Assembly: GCF_014836445.1 (NCBI RefSeq) | Contig: NZ_JACSQV010000009.1 | Span: 126,312 to 190,311 of the forward strand | DNA length: 64,000 nt | Reading direction: 5' to 3' | DNA from: Cellulomonas avistercoris | Lineage (GTDB): Bacteria; Actinomycetota; Actinomycetes; Actinomycetales; Cellulomonadaceae | Shown: piece by piece, positions 7,420-16,179 of the stretch | Numbering within the stretch: the first letter of the stretch is position 1 | Layout: the number at the start of each line of letters is the position of its first letter | The notes under the pieces: model-generated | Told to the model about the DNA's origin: nothing | What the model saw: the letters and a program-made list of their open reading frames with translations, nothing else | Databases searched by the model: none | Made by a program: the position numbers and the translations under genes

Positions 7420-8502
7420 ATGTCCATCCGCACCAGCAGCCGGCTGGGCCGCCTCGCCAGGCTCGCCCTCGCCATACCGCTTGCGCTCGCGGCCACCGGC
7501 CTCGTCGCCACGTCGGCGTCCGCCCACGGGTCCGTCACCGACCCGCCGTCCCGCAACTACGGCTGCTGGGACCGCGAGGGCGGCACGCACATGGACCCTG
7601 CGATGGCGCAGCGCGACCCCATGTGCTGGCAGGCCTTCCAGGCCAACCCCAACACGATGTGGAACTGGAACGGCCTGTTCCGTGAGGGTGTCGGCGGCCG
7701 CCACGAGGCCGTGATCCCCAACGGTCAGCTCTGCTCCGGCGGCAAGACGCAGAACGGCCTGTACGCGTCGCTCGACACCCCCGGCCCGTGGATCATGAAG
7801 ACGGTCCCGACCTCGTTCAAGCTGACGCTCACCGACGGCGCCAAGCACGGTGCGGACTACATGCGGATCTACGTCTCGAAGGCCGGCTTCGACCCGACCA
7901 CCGAGGCGCTCGGGTGGGACGACCTCGACCTCGTCAAGGAGACCGGCCGCTACGGCACGACGGGCCTGTACGAGACCGACCTGAACCTCGCGGGCCGCTC
8001 GGGCCGCGCCGTCCTGTTCACCATCTGGCAGGCCAGCCACCTCGACCAGCCGTACTACATCTGCTCGGACATCAACATCGGTGGCACGGCGAGCACTCCC
8101 ACGCCGGCCCCGACGACGCCCGCGCCCACGACGCCGGCGCCCACGACGCCTGCGCCGACCACCCCCGCACCCACGACGCCGGCGCCCACGACGCCCGCGC
8201 CGACCACCCCGGGCCCCCAGCCGGGCAACGGTGCCTGCACCGCGACGGTGAAGGCCTCGAGCTCGTGGGGCAACGGCTGGCAGGGTGAGGTCACCGTGAC
8301 GGCCGGCTCGTCGGCCATCAGCGGCTGGAAGGTCACCATCGGTGGCGCGACCATCACGCAGGCGTGGAGCGGCTCGTACAGCGGAGGAACGCTGACGAAC
8401 GCCGCGTGGAACGGGTCGCTCGCGGCCGGTGCCTCCACCACGGCCGGCTTCATCGCCTCGGGCACGCCCGGCACGCTGACGGCCACCTGCGCGACGGCCT
8501 GA
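7420..8502 (+). CDS. Secreted AA10 lytic polysaccharide monooxygenase with CBM2
   Basis: 360 residues. A Tat/Sec-like signal peptide ends SASA-H, leaving His36 as the N-terminal copper ligand; the second histidine-brace ligand is His143 in AKHGADY. The catalytic domain (about 36-225) begins HGSVTDPPSRNYGCW and resembles the ScLPMO10B type, which oxidises cellulose and can act on chitin. A linker of repeated PTTPA units (about 229-267) joins a CBM2 cellulose-binding module that starts ACTATVKASSSWGNGWQGEV. An AGGAG ribosome-binding site lies just upstream of ATG 7420. It acts extracellularly, cleaving crystalline polysaccharide oxidatively. A second, different AA10 lies 4 kb downstream. Confidence 0.95.
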   Translation: MSIRTSSRLGRLARLALAIPLALAATGLVATSASAHGSVTDPPSRNYGCWDREGGTHMDPAMAQRDPMCWQAFQANPNTMWNWNGLFREGVGGRHEAVIPNGQLCSGGKTQNGLYASLDTPGPWIMKTVPTSFKLTLTDGAKHGADYMRIYVSKAGFDPTTEALGWDDLDLVKETGRYGTTGLYETDLNLAGRSGRAVLFTIWQASHLDQPYYICSDINIGGTASTPTPAPTTPAPTTPAPTTPAPTTPAPTTPAPTTPAPTTPGPQPGNGACTATVKASSSWGNGWQGEVTVTAGSSAISGWKVTIGGATITQAWSGSYSGGTLTNAAWNGSLAAGASTTAGFIASGTPGTLTATCATA

Positions 8503-8579
8503 CGCACCCCCTGACCCGTCGGTTCGCACCGACGGCAGCACCACCCCGCGGGGGCACGACCCACGGGTAGCACGGCCCT

Positions 8580-8621
8580 GACGGCCGGGCACAGCCACCC
8601 CTCCGGCTGCGCCCGGCCGTC
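8580..8621. terminator. Hairpin downstream of LPMO 1
   Basis: An 11-bp perfect stem (GACGGCCGGGC with GCCCGGCCGTC) closes a 20-base loop, starting 78 bases after the LPMO stop. There is no U-tract, as is usual for high-GC actinobacterial terminators. Confidence 0.6.
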
Positions 8622-8664
8622 GCACGTCTGCCCCCCTCGCGTCCGCCGCGGGCACGTCCGCCAC

Positions 8665-8722
8665 GGGAAGTGGTCACATGTGCGACCACGTCCGCGCGGC
8701 GGGCCGTGAGATGTGACCACAT
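8665..8722. repeat. GTGGTCACAT-type intergenic repeat, copy 1
   Basis: Contains GGAAGTGGTCACATGTGCGA followed by CCAC, then the inverted core GATGTGACCAC at 8710-8720. The GAAGTGGTCACAT sequence recurs at 51491-51510 and the GTGGTCACATGTG core at 37242-37254. It sits between the LPMO terminator and the thioredoxin-NHL gene, about 40 bases before its start. Confidence 0.55.
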
Positions 8723-8762
8723 TCGTGCGGTGCGACGTGGGCACGCGAGCACGTCGGGGAGA

Positions 8763-10685
8763 ATGTCGCGCGTGACGTCGACCTCCGCACCGCGACTGCC
8801 CCGTGTCCGCGCGTCCGAGCTGGTGGGACGCGGCTGGCTCAACACCGGCGGCAAGGACGTGACCCTCGCCGACCTGCGCGGCAAGGTCGTCGTCCTGGAC
8901 TTCTGGACCTTCTGCTGCATCAACTGCCTGCACGTCCTGGACGAGCTGCGGGAGATCGAGGAGCGGCACCGCGACGTCCTGGTCATCGTCGGCGTGCACT
9001 CGCCCAAGTTCGTCCACGAGGCGGACCCGGTCGCGCTCGCGGCCGCCGTCGAGCGGTACGAGGTGCACCACCCGGTGCTCGATGACCCGGACCTGGTGAC
9101 GTGGCAGGCGTTCACCGCGCGCGCCTGGCCGACGCTCGTCGTCATCGACCCCGAGGGGTACGTCGTCGCGCAGATGGCGGGCGAGGGGCACGCGCACGCG
9201 GTCGAGACGCTGGTGAACGAGCTCGTCGCCGAGCACGAGGCCAAGGGCACGCTGCACCGTGGCGACGGCCCGTACGTCGCCCCGACGCCGCAGCCGACGA
9301 CCCTGCGGTTCCCCGCCAAGGCCGTCGAGCTGCCGGGCGGGTCGTTCCTCGTCGCCGACGCCGGTCACCACGCGCTCACCGAGGTCGCGGCCGACGGCGA
9401 GACGCTCGTGCGGCGCATCGGGTCGGGCGAGCGCGGGCTGGTCGACGGGGGCCCGGACGTCGCCCGGTTCAGCGAGCCCAACGGCCTGTGCCTCGTGCCG
9501 GACGAGCTGCGGGAGCGGCTGGGCTACGACGTGCTCGTGGCCGACACCGTCAACCACGCGCTGCGTGGCGTGCGCCTGGCCGACGGGCACGTCACGACGG
9601 TCGCCGGGACCGGTGAGCAGTACATGGTCGGTGCGGTCGACAACGTCACGCCGCTCGACGGCGGCACCGCGCACCCGGTCGAGGGCGGCGTCGGCGACCG
9701 GTGGCCGGCGCGGCAGGTCAAGCTGTCCTCGCCCTGGGACGTCGTGTGGTCGCCGCAGCTCGCCGCGTTCGTCGTCGCCATGGCGGGCAACCACACGCTG
9801 TGGACGTTCGACGCCGAGCAGGGCTCGGTCACCCACCTCGCGGGGACCATGAACGAGGGCCTCGTGGACGGTGGGCCGGAGCAGTCGTGGTTCGCGCAGC
9901 CGTCGGGGCTGTCGGTCGACGCCGCCGGGCAGGTCTGGCTGGCCGACGCCGAGACGTCCGCGCTGCGTCGGCTCGACCCGGCCGACGCGCACGTGCACAG
10001 CGTCGCCGGGACCGGGCTGTTCGACTTCGGCCACCGCGACGGCGCCGCGGAGCAGGCCCTGTTCCAGCACCCGCTGGGCGTCGCGGCGCTGCCCGACGGG
10101 TCGGTGCTGGTCGCCGACACCTACAACGGCGCGCTGCGGCGCTGGGTCCCGGGGCAGGACGGCGGCACGGTCTCGACGCTCGCGACGGACCTCGCCGAGC
10201 CCAGCGGGCTCGTGCTCCCCGCGGGCGACCCGGACCACGTCCTGGTCGTCGAGTCCGCCGCGCACCGGCTCACGCGGATCGCGCTGCCCGCGGGCGCCGG
10301 CACCCAGGTCGACGGCGGCGCGCACCGCACGCAGCGGCCCGTCACCGAGATCGGGACCGACGTCGCGCTCGAGGTCGTGTTCCACCCGGCGGCCGGGCAG
10401 AAGCTCGACGACCGGTGGGGCCCGTCGACGTCCCTGCAGGTCTCGGCCACCCCGCCGGGGCTGCTGCTCGACGGCGCCGGCGACGACGTCGCGCTCACGC
10501 GCACGCTGCGGCTCGACCCGAGCGTGGGCGAGGGCGTCCTGCACGTGACCGCGCGCGCCGCGAGCTGCGACGCCGACCCCGCCATCGAGCACCCGGCCTG
10601 CCACCTGGCGGCGCAGGACTGGGGCGTGCCGGTGCGCGTCGTCGAGGGCGCGGACGCGACGCTCGTCCTGCCGCTGCACGGCTGA
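8763..10685 (+). CDS. Thioredoxin-like domain plus NHL-repeat protein
   Basis: 640 residues. The N-terminal ~150 residues are a thioredoxin fold with a CCINC active site inside FWTFCCINCLHVLDELREIE and a cis-Pro region ARAWPTLVVIDPEGY. NHL beta-propeller repeats follow (for example GSFLVADAGHHALTEV, VLVADTVNHALRGV, SVLVADTYNGALRRW), then a C-terminal beta-domain. There is no signal peptide, unlike typical secreted Trx-NHL proteins, so it is probably cytoplasmic. ATG 8763 has GGGGAGA only two bases upstream; GTG 8772 (VTSTSAPRLPR) has better spacing and may be the true start. The role is unknown, presumably redox or scaffold. Confidence 0.88.
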   Translation: MSRVTSTSAPRLPRVRASELVGRGWLNTGGKDVTLADLRGKVVVLDFWTFCCINCLHVLDELREIEERHRDVLVIVGVHSPKFVHEADPVALAAAVERYEVHHPVLDDPDLVTWQAFTARAWPTLVVIDPEGYVVAQMAGEGHAHAVETLVNELVAEHEAKGTLHRGDGPYVAPTPQPTTLRFPAKAVELPGGSFLVADAGHHALTEVAADGETLVRRIGSGERGLVDGGPDVARFSEPNGLCLVPDELRERLGYDVLVADTVNHALRGVRLADGHVTTVAGTGEQYMVGAVDNVTPLDGGTAHPVEGGVGDRWPARQVKLSSPWDVVWSPQLAAFVVAMAGNHTLWTFDAEQGSVTHLAGTMNEGLVDGGPEQSWFAQPSGLSVDAAGQVWLADAETSALRRLDPADAHVHSVAGTGLFDFGHRDGAAEQALFQHPLGVAALPDGSVLVADTYNGALRRWVPGQDGGTVSTLATDLAEPSGLVLPAGDPDHVLVVESAAHRLTRIALPAGAGTQVDGGAHRTQRPVTEIGTDVALEVVFHPAAGQKLDDRWGPSTSLQVSATPPGLLLDGAGDDVALTRTLRLDPSVGEGVLHVTARAASCDADPAIEHPACHLAAQDWGVPVRVVEGADATLVLPLHG

Positions 10686-10701
10686 CGCCGGCGCCCAGTG
10701 C

Positions 10702-12144
10702 TCAGGGCGCCCCGACGTCCAGGATCGCGATCGCGACGAGCGCGCGCAGCGCGGTCTGCACCTGGCGTCCCGTCGACGCGGCCGCGGCGACGGCGATCTC
10801 GACGACCCACTCGTCCCGGTCGAGCGTGATCAGCCGGGTCTCGGAGGAGTCGGCGGAGCTGCCGCCGCGCGCGACGGTCGTGAACGTGTCCGACCCGGGC
10901 ATGCGCTCGCGCACCGCCCACGAGTCGCCGCCGAGCGTCTCGGTCGCGGCCGCGGCGAACGCGCACAGCCGCGGCACGACCGCGGGCGCAGCGGCGCCGA
11001 TGGCCACCGCACCGCTGGCGGTGAGCCGCTCGACGGCCTGCACGGGGTCGGAGATGGGCGGGGTCGTGCGGGCGCGGGCGCGGGCCCGGCGACGCTTGGC
11101 CTGGTACTGCGCCTGGTCGGCGCGGCGGAACAGGTGGCGTGCCTCGACGGACCCCATGACGGCGGTCGACGCGATGCCGTAGGAGATGGCGGCGCCGTGC
11201 GGCAGCGGGAACTTCGCGACCGTCGTCGCCATGGTCGTCGCGACGACCTCCCGCGGCTGGTCGACCGTCACGAGGCAGAACTCGTCGCCGCCGATGCGTG
11301 CCGCCGTCGCCCCCGCGATCGCGTCGGCCGCGCGGCGCAGGACGTCCGCGACGGCACGCAGCAGGTCGTCGCCCGCGTCGTGCCCGAGCTCGTCGTTCAC
11401 GCGCTTGAGGCCGTCCACGTCGCACATGACGACGCAGGTCTCGCGTCCGGACGCGAGCGCGACCTCCGCGGCCTGGTCGGCGGTGCGCCGGTTCGCCAGC
11501 CCGGTGAGCGGGTCGTCGGCGATGATGTGCCGCATCTGCTGCTCGAGGTCCACGCGCGCGATCGCGCCGGCGGCGAGCGCCGCGAGCACCTCGGCGGTCG
11601 CAACGTCGTCGGTGTGGAACAGCGGCACGTCGAAGTCGCGCACCACCGAGATCTGGCCCCACACGACGTCGTTGACGACGACGGGCGACGTGAGCGCCGA
11701 CGCGGCGCCGACCTCGCGCAGCAGCTCCACCTCGACCCGGTCGCCGGCCGACGTGTCGCCCGGGTGCACCGAGCGGCCCTGCGCGTCGAACGCGTGCGCG
11801 AGCCAGCTCTCGCGGTTGCGCAGCAGCGCGCGCAGCGCGGGGCGCTCGTCGGCGCGGTACGTGGTGCTGAGGAACTGGTGCCAGCGGGGGTCGTTGCTGG
11901 GCGGCTCGAGGTGCACGACCCGGCAGGTCTCCTGGGTGATCCGGGCCACCGCGCAGGCGTCCGCACCGAGGACGTCGACCGCGGCCTGCGCGGCCGCCGC
12001 GACGACCTCCTCGACGTCCCGGCAGGCGTCGAAACGGTGTGCGGCGACGGCGAGTCCGCGCACGCCACCGAGGTCCGCAGCCGAGAGACCACCTCGGTGC
12101 GCACCCTTGGCGGTCGAGCCCCTGCGCGTCACGCTGCCCATCAT
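10702..12144 (-). CDS. GAF-GGDEF diguanylate cyclase
   Basis: 480 residues. An N-terminal GAF-like sensory domain (about 30-190) precedes a GGDEF domain with DDPLTGLANRRT, CDVDGLKRVND and an intact IGGDEFCLV active-site loop; no EAL domain is seen. About 120 further residues form a second, weaker sensory-like domain at the C-terminus. The intact GGDEF suggests c-di-GMP synthesis, and no upstream RxxD inhibitory site is obvious. No membrane segments are present. It is convergent with the Trx-NHL gene and is transcribed away from LPMO 2. ATG 12144 begins MMGSVTRRG. Confidence 0.88.
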   Translation of the reverse strand: MMGSVTRRGSTAKGAHRGGLSAADLGGVRGLAVAAHRFDACRDVEEVVAAAAQAAVDVLGADACAVARITQETCRVVHLEPPSNDPRWHQFLSTTYRADERPALRALLRNRESWLAHAFDAQGRSVHPGDTSAGDRVEVELLREVGAASALTSPVVVNDVVWGQISVVRDFDVPLFHTDDVATAEVLAALAAGAIARVDLEQQMRHIIADDPLTGLANRRTADQAAEVALASGRETCVVMCDVDGLKRVNDELGHDAGDDLLRAVADVLRRAADAIAGATAARIGGDEFCLVTVDQPREVVATTMATTVAKFPLPHGAAISYGIASTAVMGSVEARHLFRRADQAQYQAKRRRARARARTTPPISDPVQAVERLTASGAVAIGAAAPAVVPRLCAFAAAATETLGGDSWAVRERMPGSDTFTTVARGGSSADSSETRLITLDRDEWVVEIAVAAAASTGRQVQTALRALVAIAILDVGAP

Positions 12145-12251
12145 CGGGCCTCGACCCCCGATCCGCCGAGTGCCGTTCGTGAGAGGTCGGTGAGATCACT
12201 CGTCCGCGTGGTGCCCAGGCACGCCCCGCGGAGGGGGTATCGCACGTGCTG

Positions 12252-12261
12252 GAAACGTTTC
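12252..12261. promoter_or_regulatory. LacI-type palindrome GAAACGTTTC upstream of LPMO 2
   Basis: A perfect 10-bp palindrome inside TGGAAACGTTTCGGA lies 110 bases before the LPMO 2 start. A half-matching motif is present upstream of LPMO 1. The form and target genes fit a LacI-family regulator of cellulose utilisation; the LacI encoded in this window at 16180-17205 probably prefers a different site (CGAAAA-type). Confidence 0.5.
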
Positions 12262-12370
12262 GGAGCCTTGTCCGACCGCACGGCGGTCCGCACGCTGGGC
12301 GCGAGACTGCACCAGCAGTGCCCGCCCCCTGCGGCAACGACCGCCGCTCGTGCGAGAGGGAACCCCCCAC

Positions 12371-13561
12371 ATGCCCCGACACCGCTCGACCCGTCGCACC
12401 CTCGCCGGCCTCGCCGCCACCGCGGTCGTCGCGACCGCTCTCGTCGCCATCCCCACCGCCGCCCAGGCGCACGGCGGGCTCACCAACCCCCCGACGCGCA
12501 CGTGGGTCTGCTACCAGGACGGGCTCGCGGGCGGCCAGGCCGCGGGCGAGGCCGGCAACATGCGGCCGACCAACGCGGCCTGCAAGAACGCGTTCGCCGA
12601 CAACAGCTACGGCTTCTACAACTGGTTCGGCGACCTGCTCGGCACCATCAACGGCCGCCACGAGACCATCGCCGACGGCCAGCTCTGCGGCCCGGACTCG
12701 AAGTTCGCCGCCTTCAACACGCCGTCGTCCGCCTGGCCGACCACGCGCGTCACCCCGGGTCAGACGATGACCTTCCAGTACGCCGCGGTCGCGCGTCACC
12801 CCGGGTACTTCACGACGTGGATCACCAAGGACGGCTGGAACCAGAACGAGGCCATCGGCTGGGACGACCTCGAGGCCGCGCCGTTCGACCGCGTCCTCAA
12901 CCCGCCGCTGCGCGAGGGCGGCGTCGCCGGGCCCGAGTACTGGTGGAACGTGAAGCTGCCCTCGAACAAGAGCGGCAAGCACGTCCTGTTCAACATCTGG
13001 GAGCGCACGGACAGCCCGGAGTCGTTCTACAACTGCGTGGACGTCGACTTCGGTGGTGGTGGCGGTGTGACGCCGACGCCCACGCCGACCCCGACCCGCA
13101 CCGCGACGCCGACTCCCACGCCGACCCCGACGCGCACCGCGACCCCCACGCCGACCCCGTCGGTCACGCCGACGCCGTCGGTCACCCCGTCGTCCACGCC
13201 GTCGCCGACCCCGTCGGTGACCCCCACGCCGGACGTGCCCGACGACTCGGTCTGCGAGCTCGAGGTCGACACGACCAGCTCGTGGCAGGGCGGGTTCCAG
13301 GGCAACGTCACCGTGTTCAACGCGACGATGGAGCCCGTGAACGGCTGGGAGGTGAAGTGGAAGTTCGCCAACGGCGAGTCCGTCCAGCAGTCGTGGAGCA
13401 GCGTGACGACGCAGTCCGGCTCGACCGTCACCGCGAAGAACGCGGCGTGGAACTCCACGATCGGCCACCACAACGCCGTGACGTTCGGCTTCATCGGCTC
13501 GGGGACGCCGAAGCAGGTGACGGACGCGACGCTCAACGGCCAGCCCTGCATCATCCGCTGA
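12371..13561 (+). CDS. Secreted AA10 lytic polysaccharide monooxygenase with CBM2
   Basis: 396 residues. The signal peptide ends AAQA-H, so His34 becomes the N-terminal copper ligand; His143 in VARHPGYF is the second. The catalytic domain (about 34-232) begins [18 protein letters not shown] and resembles the CelS2/ScLPMO10C group, which oxidises cellulose at C1. A Gly-rich hinge and a PTPTPT / TPSVTP linker lead to a CBM2 beginning [22 protein letters not shown] 12371 is preferred over 12350 because it gives a normal signal peptide. It is complementary in type to the LPMO at 7420. Such enzyme pairs act synergistically in other actinobacteria. Confidence 0.95.
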   Translation: MPRHRSTRRTLAGLAATAVVATALVAIPTAAQAHGGLTNPPTRTWVCYQDGLAGGQAAGEAGNMRPTNAACKNAFADNSYGFYNWFGDLLGTINGRHETIADGQLCGPDSKFAAFNTPSSAWPTTRVTPGQTMTFQYAAVARHPGYFTTWITKDGWNQNEAIGWDDLEAAPFDRVLNPPLREGGVAGPEYWWNVKLPSNKSGKHVLFNIWERTDSPESFYNCVDVDFGGGGGVTPTPTPTPTRTATPTPTPTPTRTATPTPTPSVTPTPSVTPSSTPSPTPSVTPTPDVPDDSVCELEVDTTSSWQGGFQGNVTVFNATMEPVNGWEVKWKFANGESVQQSWSSVTTQSGSTVTAKNAAWNSTIGHHNAVTFGFIGSGTPKQVTDATLNGQPCIIR

Positions 13562-13578
13562 CGTCCGGCGGCTGACGA

Positions 13579-13620
13579 CGGCGACGCGCTCGCACCCTCC
13601 GGGGTGCGGGCGCGTCCGCC
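13579..13620. terminator. Hairpin downstream of LPMO 2
   Basis: A long GC stem (CGCACCC with GGGTGCG at the top, TCCG loop, extended outward with one mismatch and one bulge to GGCG/CGCC) starts 18 bases after the stop codon. It is a strong intrinsic-terminator-like structure. Confidence 0.7.
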
Positions 13621-13647
13621 GTTCCGGGGCCCGCTGGGGCAGGGTCG

Positions 13648-13706
13648 CCCCGTCAGACCTGGGCCGTCAGCCCTGGCCTCGTCAGCCCTGCCTCCTCAGC
13701 CCTGGG
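13648..13706. repeat. Four short GTCAGCCCTGG-like tandem units
   Basis: Four imperfect units of 13-16 bases with the core (G)TCAGCCCTG follow one another; the first has TCAGACCTG. The last unit contains the stop codon of the small minus-strand gene at 13696. No function can be assigned. Confidence 0.5.
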
Positions 13707-13923
13707 CGGTGATGGGACCAGAACGGCGGACGTGGACGTTCACGCCCCGCACGGTCCTCGGGACGTCCGCGCCCCGCGCGCGTACCGCGTCGTCCTGGAC
13801 GCGGACGAGCACGCCGTAGCCGTCGGCATCAGGAGCGATCCCGATGGCCGTCACCCCGGGGCGCCCCGCGAGGGCGGTCTTCAGCTCGTCCTTGGCTCTG
13901 CGTGCCTCGTCCAGATCGGCCAC
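13696..13923 (-). CDS. Small protein homologous to the N-domain of the adjacent protease
   Basis: 75 residues. It resembles the first ~90 residues of the trypsin-like protease encoded just upstream: both start with a DEARxAK helix, have an A-x-G-x-AP-x-x-DG-YG beta-hairpin (IGIAPDADGYGVLVRV here, VGLAPCPDGSYGIALRY there) and end in VRRSGPI or LRRTGRI. The two genes run in the same direction with a 44-base gap, so they are probably co-transcribed. A free-standing N-domain could be a chaperone, inhibitor or oligomerisation partner of the protease; that is inference. Confidence 0.72.
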   Translation of the reverse strand: MADLDEARRAKDELKTALAGRPGVTAIGIAPDADGYGVLVRVQDDAVRARGADVPRTVRGVNVHVRRSGPITAQG

Positions 13924-13967
13924 TGCGCACCTCCCGCGTCTCCCGGGTGCGCGGGGCGGTGCTCGCG

Positions 13968-15005
13968 TCAGGCGAGCAGCGTCGCGTCGAGCGCCCCGAG
14001 GACGGCATCGATGGGGTTGACGTAGGTCAGCCCGCGTCCATTGTCCCCCCCGATCTCCGACCCGGCAAAGAGCAGTCCCAGCGCGACCCCGTCCTCGCGG
14101 TAGACGAGCGAGCCGGAGTCGCCGCCGCGGGAGAACGCCGCGGTGCCCGTGCCCTCGATCTCGATCTGGTCGTCGAACCGCAGGTCGCCCAGCTCCTCGC
14201 CGTAGCCGACGACGACGTCGTCCAGCTCGATCGCGGTGACGCGCCCGCTCGTCACGGCTGTCGTCCGCCCGATCTTGGCGACGAGCTCACCGCCGAGCGC
14301 GCGGGCCGTCGTCGTGATGCGGCCCACCGGGTACGTCGCGTCCACGTCCGCGTCGTCGAGCAGGGCGATCGCCGCGTCGACCGTGGCGGTCGTGCCGGCG
14401 GCGAGCGGCACGGCCGCGGCCAGCGTGCCGACCCGGTCCGCGGGTGCGCGCCCGCCGTCGGCCGGGCCCGGCTGCAGGATGAGGTCGCCCGGACGCGCGA
14501 CGGGCGAGCCCGCGAGGACGTGGTAGTTCGAGAGCGCGTGAACGACGCCCCCCACCTGCACGAACGCACCGAGCGTGCCCGCGGTGACGTCGACGTGCGC
14601 GATGGAGACGCCGGGGCGCAGCGGGCGCACGCGGCCCGTCTCGCCCAGTGCCTGGGCCGTGACGACGGGCGGGCGCGGACCGGGGACGGTCGGCCCGTCG
14701 GTACCGACGCCCGACCGGTGCCCGGCCCCGGCGAGGGCGCGGATCCGCCCGGTGCGGCGCAGGTCGACGACCTTGCCGACCTCGCCGATCTCGGCGGCGA
14801 CCTGGTGGGCGAGCGAGCGCACGCCCGGCAGCCCGAGGCGGTAGCGCAGCGCGATCCCGTAGCTGCCGTCCGGGCACGGCGCGAGCCCCACGGCCAGCGG
14901 CGCGACGCTGACCTCCGCCGAGGCGGAGTGCACCGCGCCCCCCGCGAGCGTGCGTGCCACCGCCACGGCGTGCGCCTTGGCCTCGCGTGCCTCGTCGTGG
15001 TCCAT
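13968..15005 (-). CDS. Trypsin-like serine protease
   Basis: 345 residues. An N-terminal ~95-residue alpha/beta domain is followed by a Pro-rich hinge and a chymotrypsin-fold domain with a full triad: His162 in LSNYHVLAG, Asp210 in VDAAIALL and Ser297 in RGGDSGSLVY. There is no signal peptide or membrane anchor, so it is probably cytoplasmic or exported by an unrecognised route. It is followed by a small gene encoding a copy of its own N-domain. The DxDATYPVG-type inserts and the late Ser resemble Nal1-like or phage-associated trypsin-like peptidases, but the precise subfamily is uncertain. Confidence 0.85.
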   Translation of the reverse strand: MDHDEAREAKAHAVAVARTLAGGAVHSASAEVSVAPLAVGLAPCPDGSYGIALRYRLGLPGVRSLAHQVAAEIGEVGKVVDLRRTGRIRALAGAGHRSGVGTDGPTVPGPRPPVVTAQALGETGRVRPLRPGVSIAHVDVTAGTLGAFVQVGGVVHALSNYHVLAGSPVARPGDLILQPGPADGGRAPADRVGTLAAAVPLAAGTTATVDAAIALLDDADVDATYPVGRITTTARALGGELVAKIGRTTAVTSGRVTAIELDDVVVGYGEELGDLRFDDQIEIEGTGTAAFSRGGDSGSLVYREDGVALGLLFAGSEIGGDNGRGLTYVNPIDAVLGALDATLLA

Positions 15006-15138
15006 GCGTCCCCCTTCGTCGTCACCCCTGGCACCGCGCGCGGTGCTGCTGCACGCGGGGCGCCCATTGTGTCCGTTGCGTCCGACATGCGCCGCCCGTG
15101 CCCGCCGTGCGGACGCGCGCCGGTGGCTGCGGACGCGA

Positions 15139-15173
15139 CGACGCCCCGCCCGGTGGTCCGGTGCGGGGCGTCG
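15139..15173. terminator. Hairpin downstream of the DUF6458-like gene
   Basis: An 11-bp perfect stem (CGACGCCCCGC with GCGGGGCGTCG) closes a 13-base loop and lies 24 bases beyond the minus-strand stop at 15197. Confidence 0.65.
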
Positions 15174-15196
15174 GTCGAGCCTCGGGGCGGGGGTCC

Positions 15197-15424
15197 TCAG
15201 ACCGTCGGCGGGAGCGGGGGCTCCTCACGGTGCTCGACGACCTGGCGGTGCGTGGTGTTGGTGCGCTGGGAGTTGAGCGCGATCGCCAGGATCAGCGCGA
15301 GCACGCCGGCGCCCATGCAGATGTAGCCGATGACCGTCAGGTCGATGCCCTCGAGCCGGTCGGAGATGCCGAACGAGAGGATCGCCCCGATCACCAGGAG
15401 TGCGATGCCGGTACCGATGCCCAT
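15197..15424 (-). CDS. DUF6458-like small membrane protein
   Basis: 75 residues with two hydrophobic helices (MGIGTGIALLVIGAILSFGI and the stretch IGYICMGAGVLALILAIAL), then a polar tail ending in PPLPPTV. The start MGIGTGIALLVIGAILSF and this architecture match a small actinobacterial membrane protein family known as DUF6458; function is unknown. It is followed by a clear hairpin terminator and is divergent from the NUDIX gene. Confidence 0.8.
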   Translation of the reverse strand: MGIGTGIALLVIGAILSFGISDRLEGIDLTVIGYICMGAGVLALILAIALNSQRTNTTHRQVVEHREEPPLPPTV

Positions 15425-15608
15425 GTCGCTCCTTCGTCGTGCGTCGGTGCAGGCCACCGTGGCCCACCTGGTTGGCGAGTCTGGTGCCAGGCCGCCGGTC
15501 CCGCACGTCGAACGGCTGCGCCGGGGCGCGTCCGGGTGACGCCGTGACCTTCGGGTGTGCGCCGTGGTGCGCCCGGGGAGGGGGGCGTGCAGGGGTAGGT
15601 TCGCCGCC

Positions 15609-16160
15609 ATGAGCTGGCGGACCGTGACCTCGCGCGTCGTGTACGAGAACCCCTGGATCACGGTGCGGGAGGACGACGCGGTCGCGCCGGACGGCCGGCC
15701 CGCGCTGTACGGCGTCGTCGAGCTGCGGCCGTCCGTGTTCGTCGTCGCCCTCACCGACGACGACGAGGTCGTGCTCGTCACGACCGACCGCTACACGACC
15801 GGCCCGGCGTCGGTCGAGGTGCCCGCGGGCGGCACCGACGGTCAGGAGCCGCTGGTCGCGGCGCGGCGCGAGCTCGCGGAGGAGACCGGCCTCGCCGCGC
15901 GCGACTGGACGCACGTCGGCACCCTCGACGCCCTCAACGGGGTCGCGCGCGCGGTCGAGCACGTGTTCGTCGCCCGCGGCCTGTCGCCCGTCGCCGACGC
16001 GGGTGCGACCGCCCACGAGCAGGCGGCCGAGGGCATCACGGCGGTCCGGGCCGTCCCGCTGCGGGACGCGTTCGCGATGGTCCGCCGGGGCGAGATCCGC
16101 GACGGCGAGACGGTGGCCGCGCTCGCGCTCGCGGGCCTCCACCTGGGCCTCCTCGCCTGA
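15609..16160 (+). CDS. NUDIX hydrolase, ADP-ribose pyrophosphatase-like
   Basis: 183 residues. The NUDIX box is intact as GGTDGQEPLVAARRELAEET followed by GL, that is G-x5-E-x7-R-E-x2-E-E. The N-terminal beta-strand region SRVVYENPWITVREDDAV and the VEVPAG motif before the box are typical of ADP-ribose/nucleoside-diphosphate-sugar pyrophosphatases, which clear nucleotide-sugar by-products in the cytoplasm. ATG 15609 is used rather than 15555, which would add an unconserved tail. It is convergent with the LacI gene. Confidence 0.9.
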   Translation: MSWRTVTSRVVYENPWITVREDDAVAPDGRPALYGVVELRPSVFVVALTDDDEVVLVTTDRYTTGPASVEVPAGGTDGQEPLVAARRELAEETGLAARDWTHVGTLDALNGVARAVEHVFVARGLSPVADAGATAHEQAAEGITAVRAVPLRDAFAMVRRGEIRDGETVAALALAGLHLGLLA

Positions 16161-16179
16161 GGGCTGCAGGCGGGCCCGG

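Noticed and set aside
8098..8218. Short direct DNA repeats resembling an array
   Set aside because: They encode the PTTPA linker of the first LPMO in frame; unit length and lack of unique spacers exclude a CRISPR array. The same applies to 13070-13240 in the second LPMO.
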